This document shows, in pieces, positions 1-9,434 of a stretch of 64,000 bases of DNA. The stretch is from Hordeum vulgare subsp. vulgare (taxonomy: Eukaryota; Streptophyta; Magnoliopsida; Poales; Poaceae). A model generated the notes under the pieces. The model searched no databases. It saw nothing but the letters and a program-made list of their open reading frames with translations, and was not told the DNA's origin. The translations under genes were made by a program, and so were the position numbers. Each line of letters starts with the position of its first letter. Positions within the stretch are counted from its first letter, which is position 1. The DNA is taken from the NCBI RefSeq assembly GCF_904849725.1, contig NC_058521.1:145976744-146040743 (forward strand). The letters run 5' to 3'.

Positions 1-408
1 TCTAATCTCGTGGGTGTCTAATCTGTCTATCTCATGATTTGTCTTGTCTAGACCTAAGTTGTGAATATGTTCCCTCTTGGGGCGCCTTACCCCTCCTTAT
101 ATAGGTGGGAGGGGTAGGCTTACATGTAGAGTCCTACTAGGAGTAGGAATATGACTAGTCTCTCTAGAGTCCTAATCCGGGTCTTGTTTCCTTTGTGAGG
201 GAGTCTCTCCTCTTCTTGGGCCTTCTCTTGTGAGCCGGCCCTCTTGGCCTCTCTATGAGCCGCCTTATGCTAGGGTGCACGCCGGGCCTTGGGCCTTCGT
301 TATTTATCTAAGTCGCCTGTGGGGTCAAGCATGAGTTGCTGGTGAGTCGCCAAGTCCTTGGCGGGTCATACTTCAAGGCGGGTTACACTGCGGGGTATAT
401 CCTCGACA
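1..408 (-). mobile_element. LTR edge of unidentified LTR retrotransposon X
   Basis: On the minus strand this stretch opens with TGTCGAGGATATACCCC, the usual look of the 5' end of a Triticeae gypsy LTR, and it holds a TATA-like CTATATAAGGAGGG (around 79-94 on the plus strand). It ends abruptly at 408, where copia reverse transcriptase sequence begins; undisturbed copies of that copia region occur near 36250 and 47475. The first five copia bases, GGTTG (409-413), would be one half of the target duplication, but the other half is outside the window. The element is minus-oriented and this is probably its 5' LTR. No family name can be assigned. Confidence 0.7.
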
Positions 409-2408
409 GGTTGCATCATATACAACTCTTCCTTAAGAAAACCGTTAAGGAACACCGTTTTGACATCCATCTGCCAGATTTCGTAATCGAAAAAAACAGC
501 TATAGCTAACATGATTCGGACGGACTTAAGCATCGCTACCGGTGAGAATGTCTCATCGTAGTCAACTCCTTGAACTTGTGAAAAACCCTTTGCCACAAGT
601 CAAGCTTTATAAATGGTCACATTACCGTCCGCGTCCGTCTTCTTCTTAAAGATCCATCTGTTCTGAATAGCCTTACGACCTTCAGGTAATACTTCAGTAG
701 TCCACACTTTGTTTTCATACATAGATCATATCTCAGACTTCATGGCCTCTAACCATTTGTTGGAATACGGGCCCACCATTGCTACTTCATAATTCGCAGG
801 CTCATTGTTGTCTAACAACATGATAGATATGACAGGATTCCCGTACCACTCAGGAGCAGTACGTGATCTTGTTGACCTGCGAGGTCCGATATTAACTTGA
901 TCCAAAGCCTCATGATCATCATTATTGGCTTCCTCCTCAATCGGTGTTGCCTCGTCAGAGAATTCCCTCTGCCCTGCGCCACTATCTAGAGGGAGCAGAG
1001 GTTCCACAACCTCATCAAGTTCTATCTTCCTCCCACTCAATTCTTTCGATTGAAACTCCTTCTCAAGAAAAGCTTTGTTCTTAGAAACAAACACTTTGCC
1101 CTAGGATCTGAGATAGAAGGTGTACCCAACTGTCTCTTTTGGGTAACCTATGAAGACGCACTTTTCCGCTTTGGGTTCCAGCTTTTCAGGCTGAAGCTTT
1201 TTGACATAAGCATCACATCCCCAAACTTTAAGAAACGACAACTTTGGCCTCTTGCCATACCATAGCTCATATGGTGTCGTCTCAACGGACTTTGATCGTG
1301 CCCTATTTAAAGTGAATGCATTTGTCTCTAATGCAAAACCCCAAAACGATAATGGCAAATTGGTAAGAGACATCATAGATCGCACCATATCTAACAAAGT
1401 ACGATTACGACGTTCGGGCACACCATTACGCTGTGGTGTTCGAGGCGGTGTCAACTGTGAAACGATTCCACATTGTCTTAAGTGAGCACCAAACTTGAAA
1501 CTCAGATATTCACCCCCTCGATCAGATCGTAGGAACTTGATCTTCTTGTTACGATGATTTTCAACTTCACTCTGAAATTGCTTGAACTTTTCGAACGTTT
1601 CAGACTTGTGCTTCATCAAGTAGATATATCTATACCTACTGAAATCATCAGTGAAGGTGAGAAAATAACGATATCCGCCGTGCGCCTCCACACTCATTGG
1701 ACCGCACACATCAGTATGTATGATCTCCAACAAGTCACTTGCATGCTCCATTGTTCCGGAGAACGGAGTCTTAGTCATCTTGCCCATGAGGCATGGTTCG
1801 CACGTGTCAAGTGATTCAAAATCAAGTGACTCCAAAAGCGCATCAGCATGGAGTTTCTTCATGCGCTTTACACCAATATGACCTAAGCGGCAGTGCCACA
1901 AAAAGGTGGCTCTATCATTGTTAACTCTACATCTTTTGGTCTCAATGTTATGTATATGTGTGTCATCACAATCAAGCTTCAATATGAACAAACCCCTCAC
2001 ATTGGGTGCATGACCATAAAAAATATTACTCATAAAAATAAAACAACCATTATTCTGATGGTAAATAAAGTGAGACTTAAATGAGTAACCATCTTGCAAT
2101 AAACAAGATCCAGATATAACGTTCATGCTTAACGCATGCACTAAATAACAATTATTTAAGTTCATAACTAATCCTGATGGTAACTGAAGTGAGATTGTGC
2201 CAACGGCGATTGCATCAACCTTGGAACCATTTCCCACGCGCATCGTCACTTCATCCTTCGCCAGCCTTTGTTTATTCCGCAGTTCCTGCTTCGAGTTGCA
2301 AATATGAGCAACAGAACCGGTATCAAATACCCAGGCACTAATACGAGAGTTGGTTAGGTACACATCAATAACATGTATATCACATATACCTGGTTTGGCG
2401 TTGGCCGC
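409..2408 (-). pseudogene. C1 protease-integrase-reverse transcriptase remnant
   Basis: Reading leftward from 2408 this encodes the copia aspartic protease (FDTGSVAHIC), the integrase zinc-binding region (H-x-H then CEPC), and the integrase core (IHTDVCGPMS, LRSDRGGEY, and the RNG motif after a proline-rich turn). A hydrophilic linker follows, then the first part of reverse transcriptase (VQGVDYDETFSPV). It continues gag across the G1 insertion: the protein reads KKAA up to the junction and resumes after it. The frame is broken by stops at about 1101 (GAG to TAG), 726 (GGA to TGA) and 597 (CGA to TGA), judged against the C2 and C4 copies. It ends where element X inserts. It cannot make a working polyprotein. 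Confidence 0.88.
2404..2408. repeat. Left target-site duplication of G1 (GCCGC)
   Basis: GCCGC here is repeated at 12084-12088. The C4 copy of the same gag region (about 49453-49460) contains the site once, undisturbed, so the duplication is explained by insertion of G1. Confidence 0.9.
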
Positions 2409-2884
2409 TGATACGTCTCCAACGTATCTCCTTTTCCAAACTCTTTTTCCCTTGTTTTGGACTATAATTTGCATGATTTGAATGGAACTAACCTGGACTG
2501 ACGCTATTTTCAGCAGAATTGCCTTGGTGTTATTTTTGTGCAGAAATCAAAGTTCTCCAAACGTCCTCAAAATTTACGGGGAGCAGTTTGGAAAATCTCA
2601 AAAATATCTGCGCCAAGTTCCACCTCAAGGGGTGGACCAGTGGGCCACAAGCCCCTGCTCCACCACCACTCCCCTGGTGGCGGTGGGCAGGCTTGTGGGG
2701 CCCACAGGCACCTGCCGCCCCCAACTCCAGCTCTATAAGTTGTCTTTCGTCCTAGAAAAAATAAAAAGAGAAGTTTTCATCACGTTTTTTATACGGAGGC
2801 GCTGCCACCACCTATTCTTCATCTGGAGGGCAGATCTGGAGTCCGTCTTGGGCTCCGGAGAGGGGCAATCATCGCCATCATCAT
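2409..2884 (+). repeat. G1 first LTR copy, partial (U3 side)
   Basis: It starts TGATACGTCTCCAACGTATC right after the target duplication and carries the LTR middle that the other two G1 LTRs have lost, including a GC-rich inverted pair (about 2639-2705) and a TATA-like CTATAAG near 2732. It stops at about 2884 in a CATCAT run, where a copy of the element's 3' untranslated end begins. LTRs 3255-4606 and 11371-12083 instead jump from CAAACTCTTTT straight to the CATCATCATCAACC part. Confidence 0.8.
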
Positions 2885-3254
2885 TGCTATGAATTACAAT
2901 GTTTAGTCAGCCCTTGATCTTTGAAAGTGCTCTGCATTTATGTTTTGCGGTCTCAAAAAGAGCTAGCGAGATACCACCTATTCATATTGCTTCATGCTTG
3001 TTTTGATTGAAGTGTTGGTATTTGAAACTCATTATTATTTGCTCGTTAGCTGATTTTGCCATTGATATTAGTTTACACTGAGACCTTTGTGTCATTTTCT
3101 TATGTGGTTAACTTGTGATCTTGCTGAAATTCTGGTTATGAGTTAGACATAGTTGCAACAACAAGATCAAACAGAGTTTGTCAAAGTTTTTCTTTCTCTC
3201 TCAGTTTGTCAACTGAGTTGCTTGAGGACAAGCAAGGTTTTAAGCTTGGGGAGT
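2885..3254 (+). repeat. Duplicate of G1 3' untranslated end with polypurine tract
   Basis: These 370 bases match 11001-11370 at a constant offset of 8116 with no length change and only a handful of substitutions by eye. Both copies end in AAGCTTGGGGAGT, a polypurine tract, immediately before an LTR starting TGATACG. A 3' untranslated end located upstream of gag is out of place and shows that the LTR at 3255 was once the right-hand LTR of another unit. Confidence 0.85.
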
Positions 3255-4606
3255 TGATACGTCTCCAACGTATCTACTTTTCCAAACTCTTTTCCAAATC
3301 GCCGCCATCGTCATCATCAACCTTCTTCCCTCTCCAATTCCATGAAGCTCTTCGTCGTTCATGAGTAATCTATTCGTAGGCTCGCTGGGCGGTGATGAGT
3401 AGGATGAGATCTATCATGTAAACGAGTTAGTTTTGATGGGGATTGATCCCTAGTATCCACTATGTTCTGAGATTTGATGTTGCTACTACTTTGCCATGCT
3501 TAATGCTTGTCACTAGGGCCCGAGTGCCATGATTTCAGATCTGAAATTATTATGTTGTCACCAATATATGTGTGTTTTAGATCCGATCTTGCAAGTTGTA
3601 GTTACCTACTATGTGTTATGATCCGGCAACCCCGGAGTGACAATAACCGGAACCACTCCCGGTGATGACCATAGTTTGAGGAGTTCATGTGTTCACCAAG
3701 TGCTAATGCGTTGGTCCGGTTCTTTATTAAAAGGAGAACCTTAATATCCCGTAGTTTCCTTTTGGACCCCGCTGCCACGGGAGGGATGGACAATAGATGT
3801 CATGCAAGTTCTTTTCCCTAAGCACGTATGACGACACACGGAATGCATGCCTACATCACATTGACGAACGGGAGCTAGCCACTTATCTCTCCGTGTTATA
3901 GCTGTTGCATGGTGAATATCATCCAAACAAATCACCGATCCATTGCCTATGAGTTTGTCCTACTATTGCTACTGATGTTACTTGTCTTGCTCTGCTGCTA
4001 CTACTGTTGCTACTGCTGTTACTTGTCTTGCTCTGCTGCTACTACTATTTCTACTGTTCTTACTTGTCTTGCTCTGCTGCTGCTACTACTGTTGCTACTA
4101 CTGTCGCTTGCTACTGTTTCTACTTGCTACTGCTGTTCCTTGCCATTGCTATTGCTCGTTACACTGCTACTACCTGCTACACTGTTGATTCGCCAGACCG
4201 TTGACGGGAATTGACAACTTCCATCAATGCGGCAACGGAAGCGCCATTGATACAATCGTTAGGAATAGTCTGCCGTCAACAGATAGTTTCTCACACCGTT
4301 GTTATCATATTACTTTGTTGTTACTACTATGCTTGCAGATACTAATCTTTCAGGTGTGGTTGAATCCGACAAATTCAGCTGCTAATACTCGAGAATATTC
4401 TCTCACCTCCTTCAGGCGATCTACAAATTTGGGTCGAATACTCTACCCTCAAAAACTGCTGTGAACCCACGCGCTGGTGGGCCATCAACAACATTCTTCC
4501 AGTTTCATTGCCGGGGAGTGCTATCAGCATTCTTCTAGTGTCGTTGCAGGAGAAGGTTTGTTGTCATAAGCATTCGTCTAGTTAACGCTAGAGATTGCGC
4601 AGATCA
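3255..4606 (+). repeat. G1 second LTR (5' LTR of the gag-bearing unit)
   Basis: It begins TGATACGTCTCC and ends at AGATCA (4606), nine bases before the primer-binding site. It shares with the 3' LTR a deletion of the U3 middle, but retains about 640 bases (roughly 3640-4278) that the 3' LTR lacks. It contains a CTG/CTA-rich tract with three 41-bp tandem units. Its last 120 bases contain three decayed copies of the primer-binding-site region (see separate entry). Confidence 0.85.
3956..4192 (+). repeat. CTN-rich tandem repeat in G1 LTR (41-bp unit)
   Basis: The phrase ACTTGTCTTGCTCTGCTGCT starts at 3980, 4021 and 4062, a 41-bp period, inside a tract of CTG, CTA and TTG triplets running to about 4190. 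A related but less regular tract on the opposite strand is seen in the G2 LTR at about 31560-31670. The short ORFs of leucine and cysteine here are by-products of the repeat. Confidence 0.85.
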
Positions 4607-4636
4607 GCATTTTTCTGGCGCCATTGCCGGGGAGGT
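4491..4636 (+). repeat. Primer-binding-site-like repeats at the G1 LTR end
   Basis: Four related segments follow one another: 4491-4518 (ACATTCTTCCAGTTTCATTG, then CCGGGGAG), 4526-4555 (AGCATTCTTCTAGTGTCGTT...), 4569-4600 (AGCATTCGTCTAGTTAACGC...) and 4606-4636 (AGCATTTTTCTGGCGCCATT...). Only the last lies outside the LTR and has a good primer-binding site. The same first three are present at the end of the 3' LTR (about 11966-12083), so they are part of the transmitted LTR. Confidence 0.7.
4616..4633 (+). promoter_or_regulatory. G1 primer-binding site
   Basis: TGGCGCCATTGCCGGGGA lies nine bases after the LTR end and has the form of the sites that many plant gypsy elements use to prime reverse transcription from a host tRNA, most like tRNA-Asp. 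Similar sites occur on the minus strand in G2 (near 31370) and G3 (near 26155). Confidence 0.65.
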
Positions 4637-4683
4637 ATTGCTATATTCTCTGAGTCACTTGGGATTTATATCTGCTGATCACT

Positions 4684-7563
4684 ATGAAGAATCTGAAGGA
4701 TCCGAAGACCAAAGTCTGTCCCTCAACTACGAGGGGAGGTAAGGAATTGCCATCTAGCTCTGCACTTGATTCACCTTCAGTTATGAGTAAGTTTGCGACA
4801 TCACCTCCTGCTAGAAATCTTGATATGTCGGTTGTGCTTGATGATGCTTGTGATACTAGTGCTAGAGATGCTAGGCTTGATACTATGCCTGATGATACTA
4901 TGCTTGATACTATGCCTGATACTGCTAGAGATACTATACCTGATACTGCTAGAGATGCTATGCCTGATACTACTTTGCCTGATGACGCTAGAGATGCTAT
5001 TTTGCCTGATGATGCTATGCTTGATACTGCTAGAGATACTCCTTTGCCTGATGTTCCACTAGGAGTGTTCCTTGATGCTCATATTGCTAGAGTTACTGCC
5101 AATGCTCGTGATGCTTTTGAAGCTGCCGATACTATTGAGATAGAACCTGCTTTTGCTCCTGCTAGATCTAGCTCTCCTAGATATGAATTGCCTGATATAC
5201 CCGAGGGTTATGTTATGGAGGGAGAGATAGCTGAGGATTTTCTTGCGTGTAAGGATGCCTATGACGCTGAGAAATTACTTCTCAAGTGGAAGGAAAAATC
5301 TCGGGAAGCTAGGATGAAAAATGACCCGAAGTTTGCCACTTCACCTATCTTTGTCACCGATAAGGATTATGAATTCTCTGTCGACCCTGAGATAATCTCT
5401 CTAGTCGAATCTGATCCTTTTCACGGTTATGAGTCTGAGACGGTCATAGCCCATCTTGCCAAACTATCCGAAATAGCCAACCTCTTCACTAATGAGGAGA
5501 AGATTCTCCACTACTATATCATGAAGTTGTTTCCTTTCTCTCTAAAGGATGATGCTAAAGCCTGGTTCACCTCTCTTGCTCCTGGATGTGTGCGTAGTCC
5601 CCAGGAGATGGTCTATTACTTCTGTGAGAAATATTTCCCTGCCCATAAGAAGCAAGCTGCCTTGCCGGAAATATACAACTTTGCTCAACTCCAAGAAGAG
5701 AGTCTTCCACAAGCTTGGGGGAGGCTCGTCCAGCTACAGAATGCTTTGCCTGATCACCCTCTTAAGAAGAACGAGATACTTGATATCCTCTATAACAGAC
5801 TTACCGATGCCTCTAGAGACCACCTAGATAGTTGTGTCGGTTGTGTTTTTAGGGAACGAACTGTAGAACAAGCTGAGACTCTACTAAATAACCTCTTGAT
5901 CAACGATAATGCTTGGACTATTCCTGAACTACCTCCTAAGCCAACTCCTAAGAAAAGAGGTATTCTATTCCTCAGTCCCGAAGATATGCAAGAAGCCAAG
6001 AAATCTATGCAAGAGAAAGGCATTAGACCTGAAGATGTCAAAAATCTACCACCTATCGAAGAGATCCATGGTCTCGATAACCCGATACAGGTAGTAGAAG
6101 TGAATTCTCTGCGTAGGTTTGACGAGAGTGATATTCCTTTTGATAAACCTGCTAGCCTATGCTTTGATGAATTTGACAACTTTGTTTCCAAACAACAAAG
6201 TTTCAACGATTATGTTAGCACACATTTGGAACAAAGTACTCGTATGCTTAGCCATTTAAGTGCTTGTGTAGACAGAAATGTCAATGCTCTGAAGCTTTTG
6301 AGTAAACATGCCTCTATGATTACTACTCAGGTAGAACAAGTACTTAAAGCTCTGAATGACCTGCTCAATGAACTAAATGACAACTCTGTCAGAGTCATTA
6401 CTAGAGGAGGCAAAATGACTCAGGAACCTTTGTATCCTGAAGGTCATCCTAAGAGAATTGATCAAGATTCTCAAGGAATCAATGCTGATACACCTAGTCA
6501 TCCTAAGGAGAAGAAGAAGGATGATAGACACCTACACGCCAGTTCACAAAATACTGTCACACCTGAAGAACCTAATGATATTTCTACGTCTGATGCAGAA
6601 ACACAATCAGGTGATGAACATGAACCTGGTGACAATATGGACAGTGATGTTCATAATAATGCTCAACCTAGCAATGATGAGGATGTGGAGATTGAACCTA
6701 CGGTTAATCCTGATAACCCACAACCTAAGAAATACGACAAGAATGACTTCACTGCTAGGAAGCATGGTAAAGAAAGAGAGCCATGGGTTCAGAGACCTAT
6801 TCACTTCCCTCCTAAGCCATCCAAGAAAAAGGATGATGAGGATTTTGAGTGCTTCGTTGAGATGATAAGACTCGTCTTTCTGCAGATGCGGTTAACTGAT
6901 ATGCTCAAGATGTCTTTGTATGCCAAGTACATGAAAGATATCGTGACTAATAAACGGAAGATACCAGATCTTGAGATCTCCATCATGCTTGCCAATTACA
7001 CTTTCAAAGGTGGAACTCCTAAGAAACTTGGTCATCCCGGAGTGCCCACTATACCTTGCTCCATTAATGGAAACTACGTAAGAACTGCCTTATGTGACCT
7101 TGGAGCCGGTGTTAGTGTTATGCCACTCTCTCTTTATCGTGGACTTGAGTTGGATAAGTTGACACCCACTGAAATCTCTCTGCAAATGACCGACAAATCA
7201 ACTGCTTTCCCTATCGGCATTTGCGAGGATGTGCCTGTTGTGGTTGCTAATACCACTATCTTAACAGACGTTGTTATCTTGGATATCCCCGAGGATGATG
7301 CCATGGCTATCATCCTCGGAAGACCATTTTTAAACACGGCAGGGGCTGTTATAGATTGCAACAAAGGCAATGTCACTTTCCATGTTAACGGTAATGAGCA
7401 CACAGTGCACTTTCCGAAGAAACGATATCCAATACATTGCATCAATGCTATCGAAAAGACTTCATCGATTCTTATTGGGAGCTTTGAATGCCCTATTCCT
7501 CGTGTCAAGATGAAGTATGATTTGCTTGTTGGGGAGATACATATCCCCATTGAGGTGACTTAG
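4684..7563 (+). CDS. G1 Gag-protease polyprotein (Athila-type), intact frame
   Basis: This uninterrupted 959-residue frame starts with ATGAAGAATCTG about 50 bases after the primer-binding site. Residues 56-123 are a low-complexity series of D-T-(M/I/A)-P-D and ARD units. Residues about 245-372 match the retrotransposon Gag core (AWFTSLAPG, LPQAWGRL, DHLDSCVGCVF), which forms the particle coat. An acidic, charged stretch follows. Near the end is an aspartic protease with CDLGAG (catalytic Asp805, where many relatives have D-T-G/S-A) and the downstream ILGRPF (877-882). The frame closes right after protease; no reverse transcriptase follows. G2 has the same layout. The intact frame suggests G1 is the youngest gypsy copy here, or that gag-protease was under selection recently. 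Confidence 0.85.
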   Translation: MKNLKDPKTKVCPSTTRGGKELPSSSALDSPSVMSKFATSPPARNLDMSVVLDDACDTSARDARLDTMPDDTMLDTMPDTARDTIPDTARDAMPDTTLPDDARDAILPDDAMLDTARDTPLPDVPLGVFLDAHIARVTANARDAFEAADTIEIEPAFAPARSSSPRYELPDIPEGYVMEGEIAEDFLACKDAYDAEKLLLKWKEKSREARMKNDPKFATSPIFVTDKDYEFSVDPEIISLVESDPFHGYESETVIAHLAKLSEIANLFTNEEKILHYYIMKLFPFSLKDDAKAWFTSLAPGCVRSPQEMVYYFCEKYFPAHKKQAALPEIYNFAQLQEESLPQAWGRLVQLQNALPDHPLKKNEILDILYNRLTDASRDHLDSCVGCVFRERTVEQAETLLNNLLINDNAWTIPELPPKPTPKKRGILFLSPEDMQEAKKSMQEKGIRPEDVKNLPPIEEIHGLDNPIQVVEVNSLRRFDESDIPFDKPASLCFDEFDNFVSKQQSFNDYVSTHLEQSTRMLSHLSACVDRNVNALKLLSKHASMITTQVEQVLKALNDLLNELNDNSVRVITRGGKMTQEPLYPEGHPKRIDQDSQGINADTPSHPKEKKKDDRHLHASSQNTVTPEEPNDISTSDAETQSGDEHEPGDNMDSDVHNNAQPSNDEDVEIEPTVNPDNPQPKKYDKNDFTARKHGKEREPWVQRPIHFPPKPSKKKDDEDFECFVEMIRLVFLQMRLTDMLKMSLYAKYMKDIVTNKRKIPDLEISIMLANYTFKGGTPKKLGHPGVPTIPCSINGNYVRTALCDLGAGVSVMPLSLYRGLELDKLTPTEISLQMTDKSTAFPIGICEDVPVVVANTTILTDVVILDIPEDDAMAIILGRPFLNTAGAVIDCNKGNVTFHVNGNEHTVHFPKKRYPIHCINAIEKTSSILIGSFECPIPRVKMKYDLLVGEIHIPIEVT

Positions 7564-8366
7564 TGGCTATTTGAAAATTCTCCATTCTCTCTTGCGATTC
7601 GAGAAGGTTTTGTCATAAGGATTTGATCAACCCCATTGACGAATTTCTTCCGATGACCATGAAACGGATGAATCAGAGAGTCACATACCTCTGTTTTGAG
7701 TCTTCATTTTCTGTTGCTTAGAAGAAAAATGATGGTATTAGTTTAGGTTTTCCTGTTTTCTGTTTTAGCGTCCCGGAGAAAAATACCTCGAATATAAAAG
7801 TTCTCCGATGGTCCTGAAAATTTAGTATGATTTTTTCTGGAATTTTTGAAAATTTCTGGGCCTGAGAGCTGGCCTGAGGGCCTGACCAGTGGGCCACAAG
7901 CCCCCCCACCGCCACCTACCCCCCTGGTGGCGTGGTGCAAACTTGTGGGGCCCACAGGCACCCCCTCCACTCATTCTAGCTCCCAACCTCTTCTTCCACC
8001 TCCAGAAAAAATTGTTTCGCAGCTCAAACCCGTGTTCTTGCTCATTTAGCTGTGATTTTCGATCTCCTTGCTCAAAGCACCATTCTCCAAACTGTTTTGG
8101 GGAAATTGCTCCTTGGTAAGTGACTCCTCCATTGGTCCAATTAGTTTTTGCTCTAGTGTTTTATCCTTCTCGAATTCTTGCTACCTTGGTGACCCTGTTC
8201 TTGAGCTATAAATGTTGATTTTAGCTGGTCCCAAGTAGTTTTAGCGCGTGATACAGTCTCTAGGCACTAGTAGGAGTAGTTGCTACAAGTTGGGTTGATC
8301 CTTGTTCACTTTTCTTTCGAAGTCTCTAAAAATTCCAGAATTTTTCAGAGCTAGAAAAAGGAAGGG
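7564..8366 (+). promoter_or_regulatory. G1 spacer: LTR-promoter-like module and candidate 5' leader intron
   Basis: There is no ORF of note here. The stretch 7764-8030 resembles the LTR U3 region 2540-2770: both have GACCAGTGGGCCACAAGCCC (7883; 2635) and CTTGTGGGGCCCACAGGCAC (7942; 2692) at nearly equal spacing, preceded by AGTTCTCC and a CTCAAAATTT/CTGAAAATTT phrase. After it comes a leader-like stretch with CCTTGGTAAGT (donor GT at 8116) and, just before the next ATG, TTTTTCAG (acceptor ending 8348). Together these suggest an internal promoter and a spliced leader for the downstream ORF. The LTR's TATA (CTATAAG) has no clear counterpart here, which weakens the promoter reading. Confidence 0.5.
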
Positions 8367-9434
8367 ATGAGGAGGTTCTTGAGAGGCTCTTCAAGCCGTA
8401 ACCACAAGGAGGATGAGAAGAATCACCCCAAGTACACAGTCCCTCGAGTCACAGAAGTTCGAGCGTGCGAGTGGCCAAGTGATGAATTTTTGCGCGCCGC
8501 CGGACTTTATGAATACTTTTATTACTTGGTGGAGAACGCAGGTCTTACTGCGTTTGTTGAAGATAAGTGCCCACAATATCTCCTCCTCACCAATATTTTC
8601 GTTCAAAGCTTCAACTTTTATCCGAGGAAGAATCCTCCCATGGTTGAGTTCATGATATATGATGTCCCCGAGTGCATGACGCTGCAGGATTTTTGCAATG
8701 TATGCAAATTACCTTATGTTGGGGATATCCGTGACCCTCGTCCATGGGACTTGGAGGATTTGATTTGTTCTATTGCTGTTGGAGAGGAGAGAGGTGTGTC
8801 TTGCGCTAGAATTGCTAGCATACATTTTCCTGTGCTTCGGTACTTCTCACTATTTGTGGGAAAATGTTTGATTGGTCGTGGGGAGGCTCGATCACTCAGT
8901 TCTCCAGACCTTGCGGTTTTGCGCAAAGGCCTTTATAACGATAAGACTTATAGATTGGGCGCTATAGTAGCTCAACAGTTGAACCTGAACCGTTCTAAAG
9001 GTGTTGTCTATGGAGGTATCTATGCTACCTGTCTTGCCAGACACTTTGAGATACTGATTAGACTGGGAGAGGAAGGAGAAATGCTTCTCCCTGAGAGATA
9101 TCTGGATTATGACAGCATGGTTCGCCATGATTTTCTGGATAGAGATGCTAGTAGACGGATGATTTATAACCTGGTGTTTAGTCAGGGTACTTGAGAGACT
9201 ATTACTTTGCCTGCTCCTTCTTTGTTTGATCTTCATGCAGGTAGGTACACTATTATGCCCGCGGACATCTACGCATATTGGGGCTTGGCCCAACCACAGG
9301 CGCACGTGCCCGAGCCGCCAGTCGAGTACCAAACGCCAGTTTATCAGTGGGAGCCAGAGGAGCTCACGTAGCAGTGGCATCCACAGTCTGCTTCGGAGTA
9401 TACTGGAGCTGGTGATTTCCCACCTTGGGAGTAG
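8367..9434 (+). pseudogene. ATHILA-ORF-like protein of G1, two in-frame stops
   Basis: The open part runs from ATG 8367 to a TGA at 9192-9194 (275 residues). The same frame then continues with recognisable sequence (LPAPSLFDLHAGRY...) past a TAG at 9369-9371 to a TAG at 9432. The homologous G2 protein reads through the first stop, with Arg at that position, so TGA probably arose from CGA. The protein resembles the ATHILA ORF-1 family of plant gypsy elements (unknown function, placed where an envelope-like gene would be): conserved-looking phrases include VENAGL, LLTN, DLEDLI and the G-G-(I/T)-Y-A-T turn. No signal peptide or membrane segment is evident. The family call is from memory of its style and was not searched. 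Confidence 0.7.

Noticed and set aside
2482..2892. 136-codon ORF and overlapping ORFs at the left end of G1
   Set aside because: Chance frames in the GC-rich LTR promoter region, all three frames open at once.
3909..4214. Leucine/cysteine-rich ORFs resembling membrane peptides
   Set aside because: Translation of a CTN-rich tandem repeat in an LTR in three frames.
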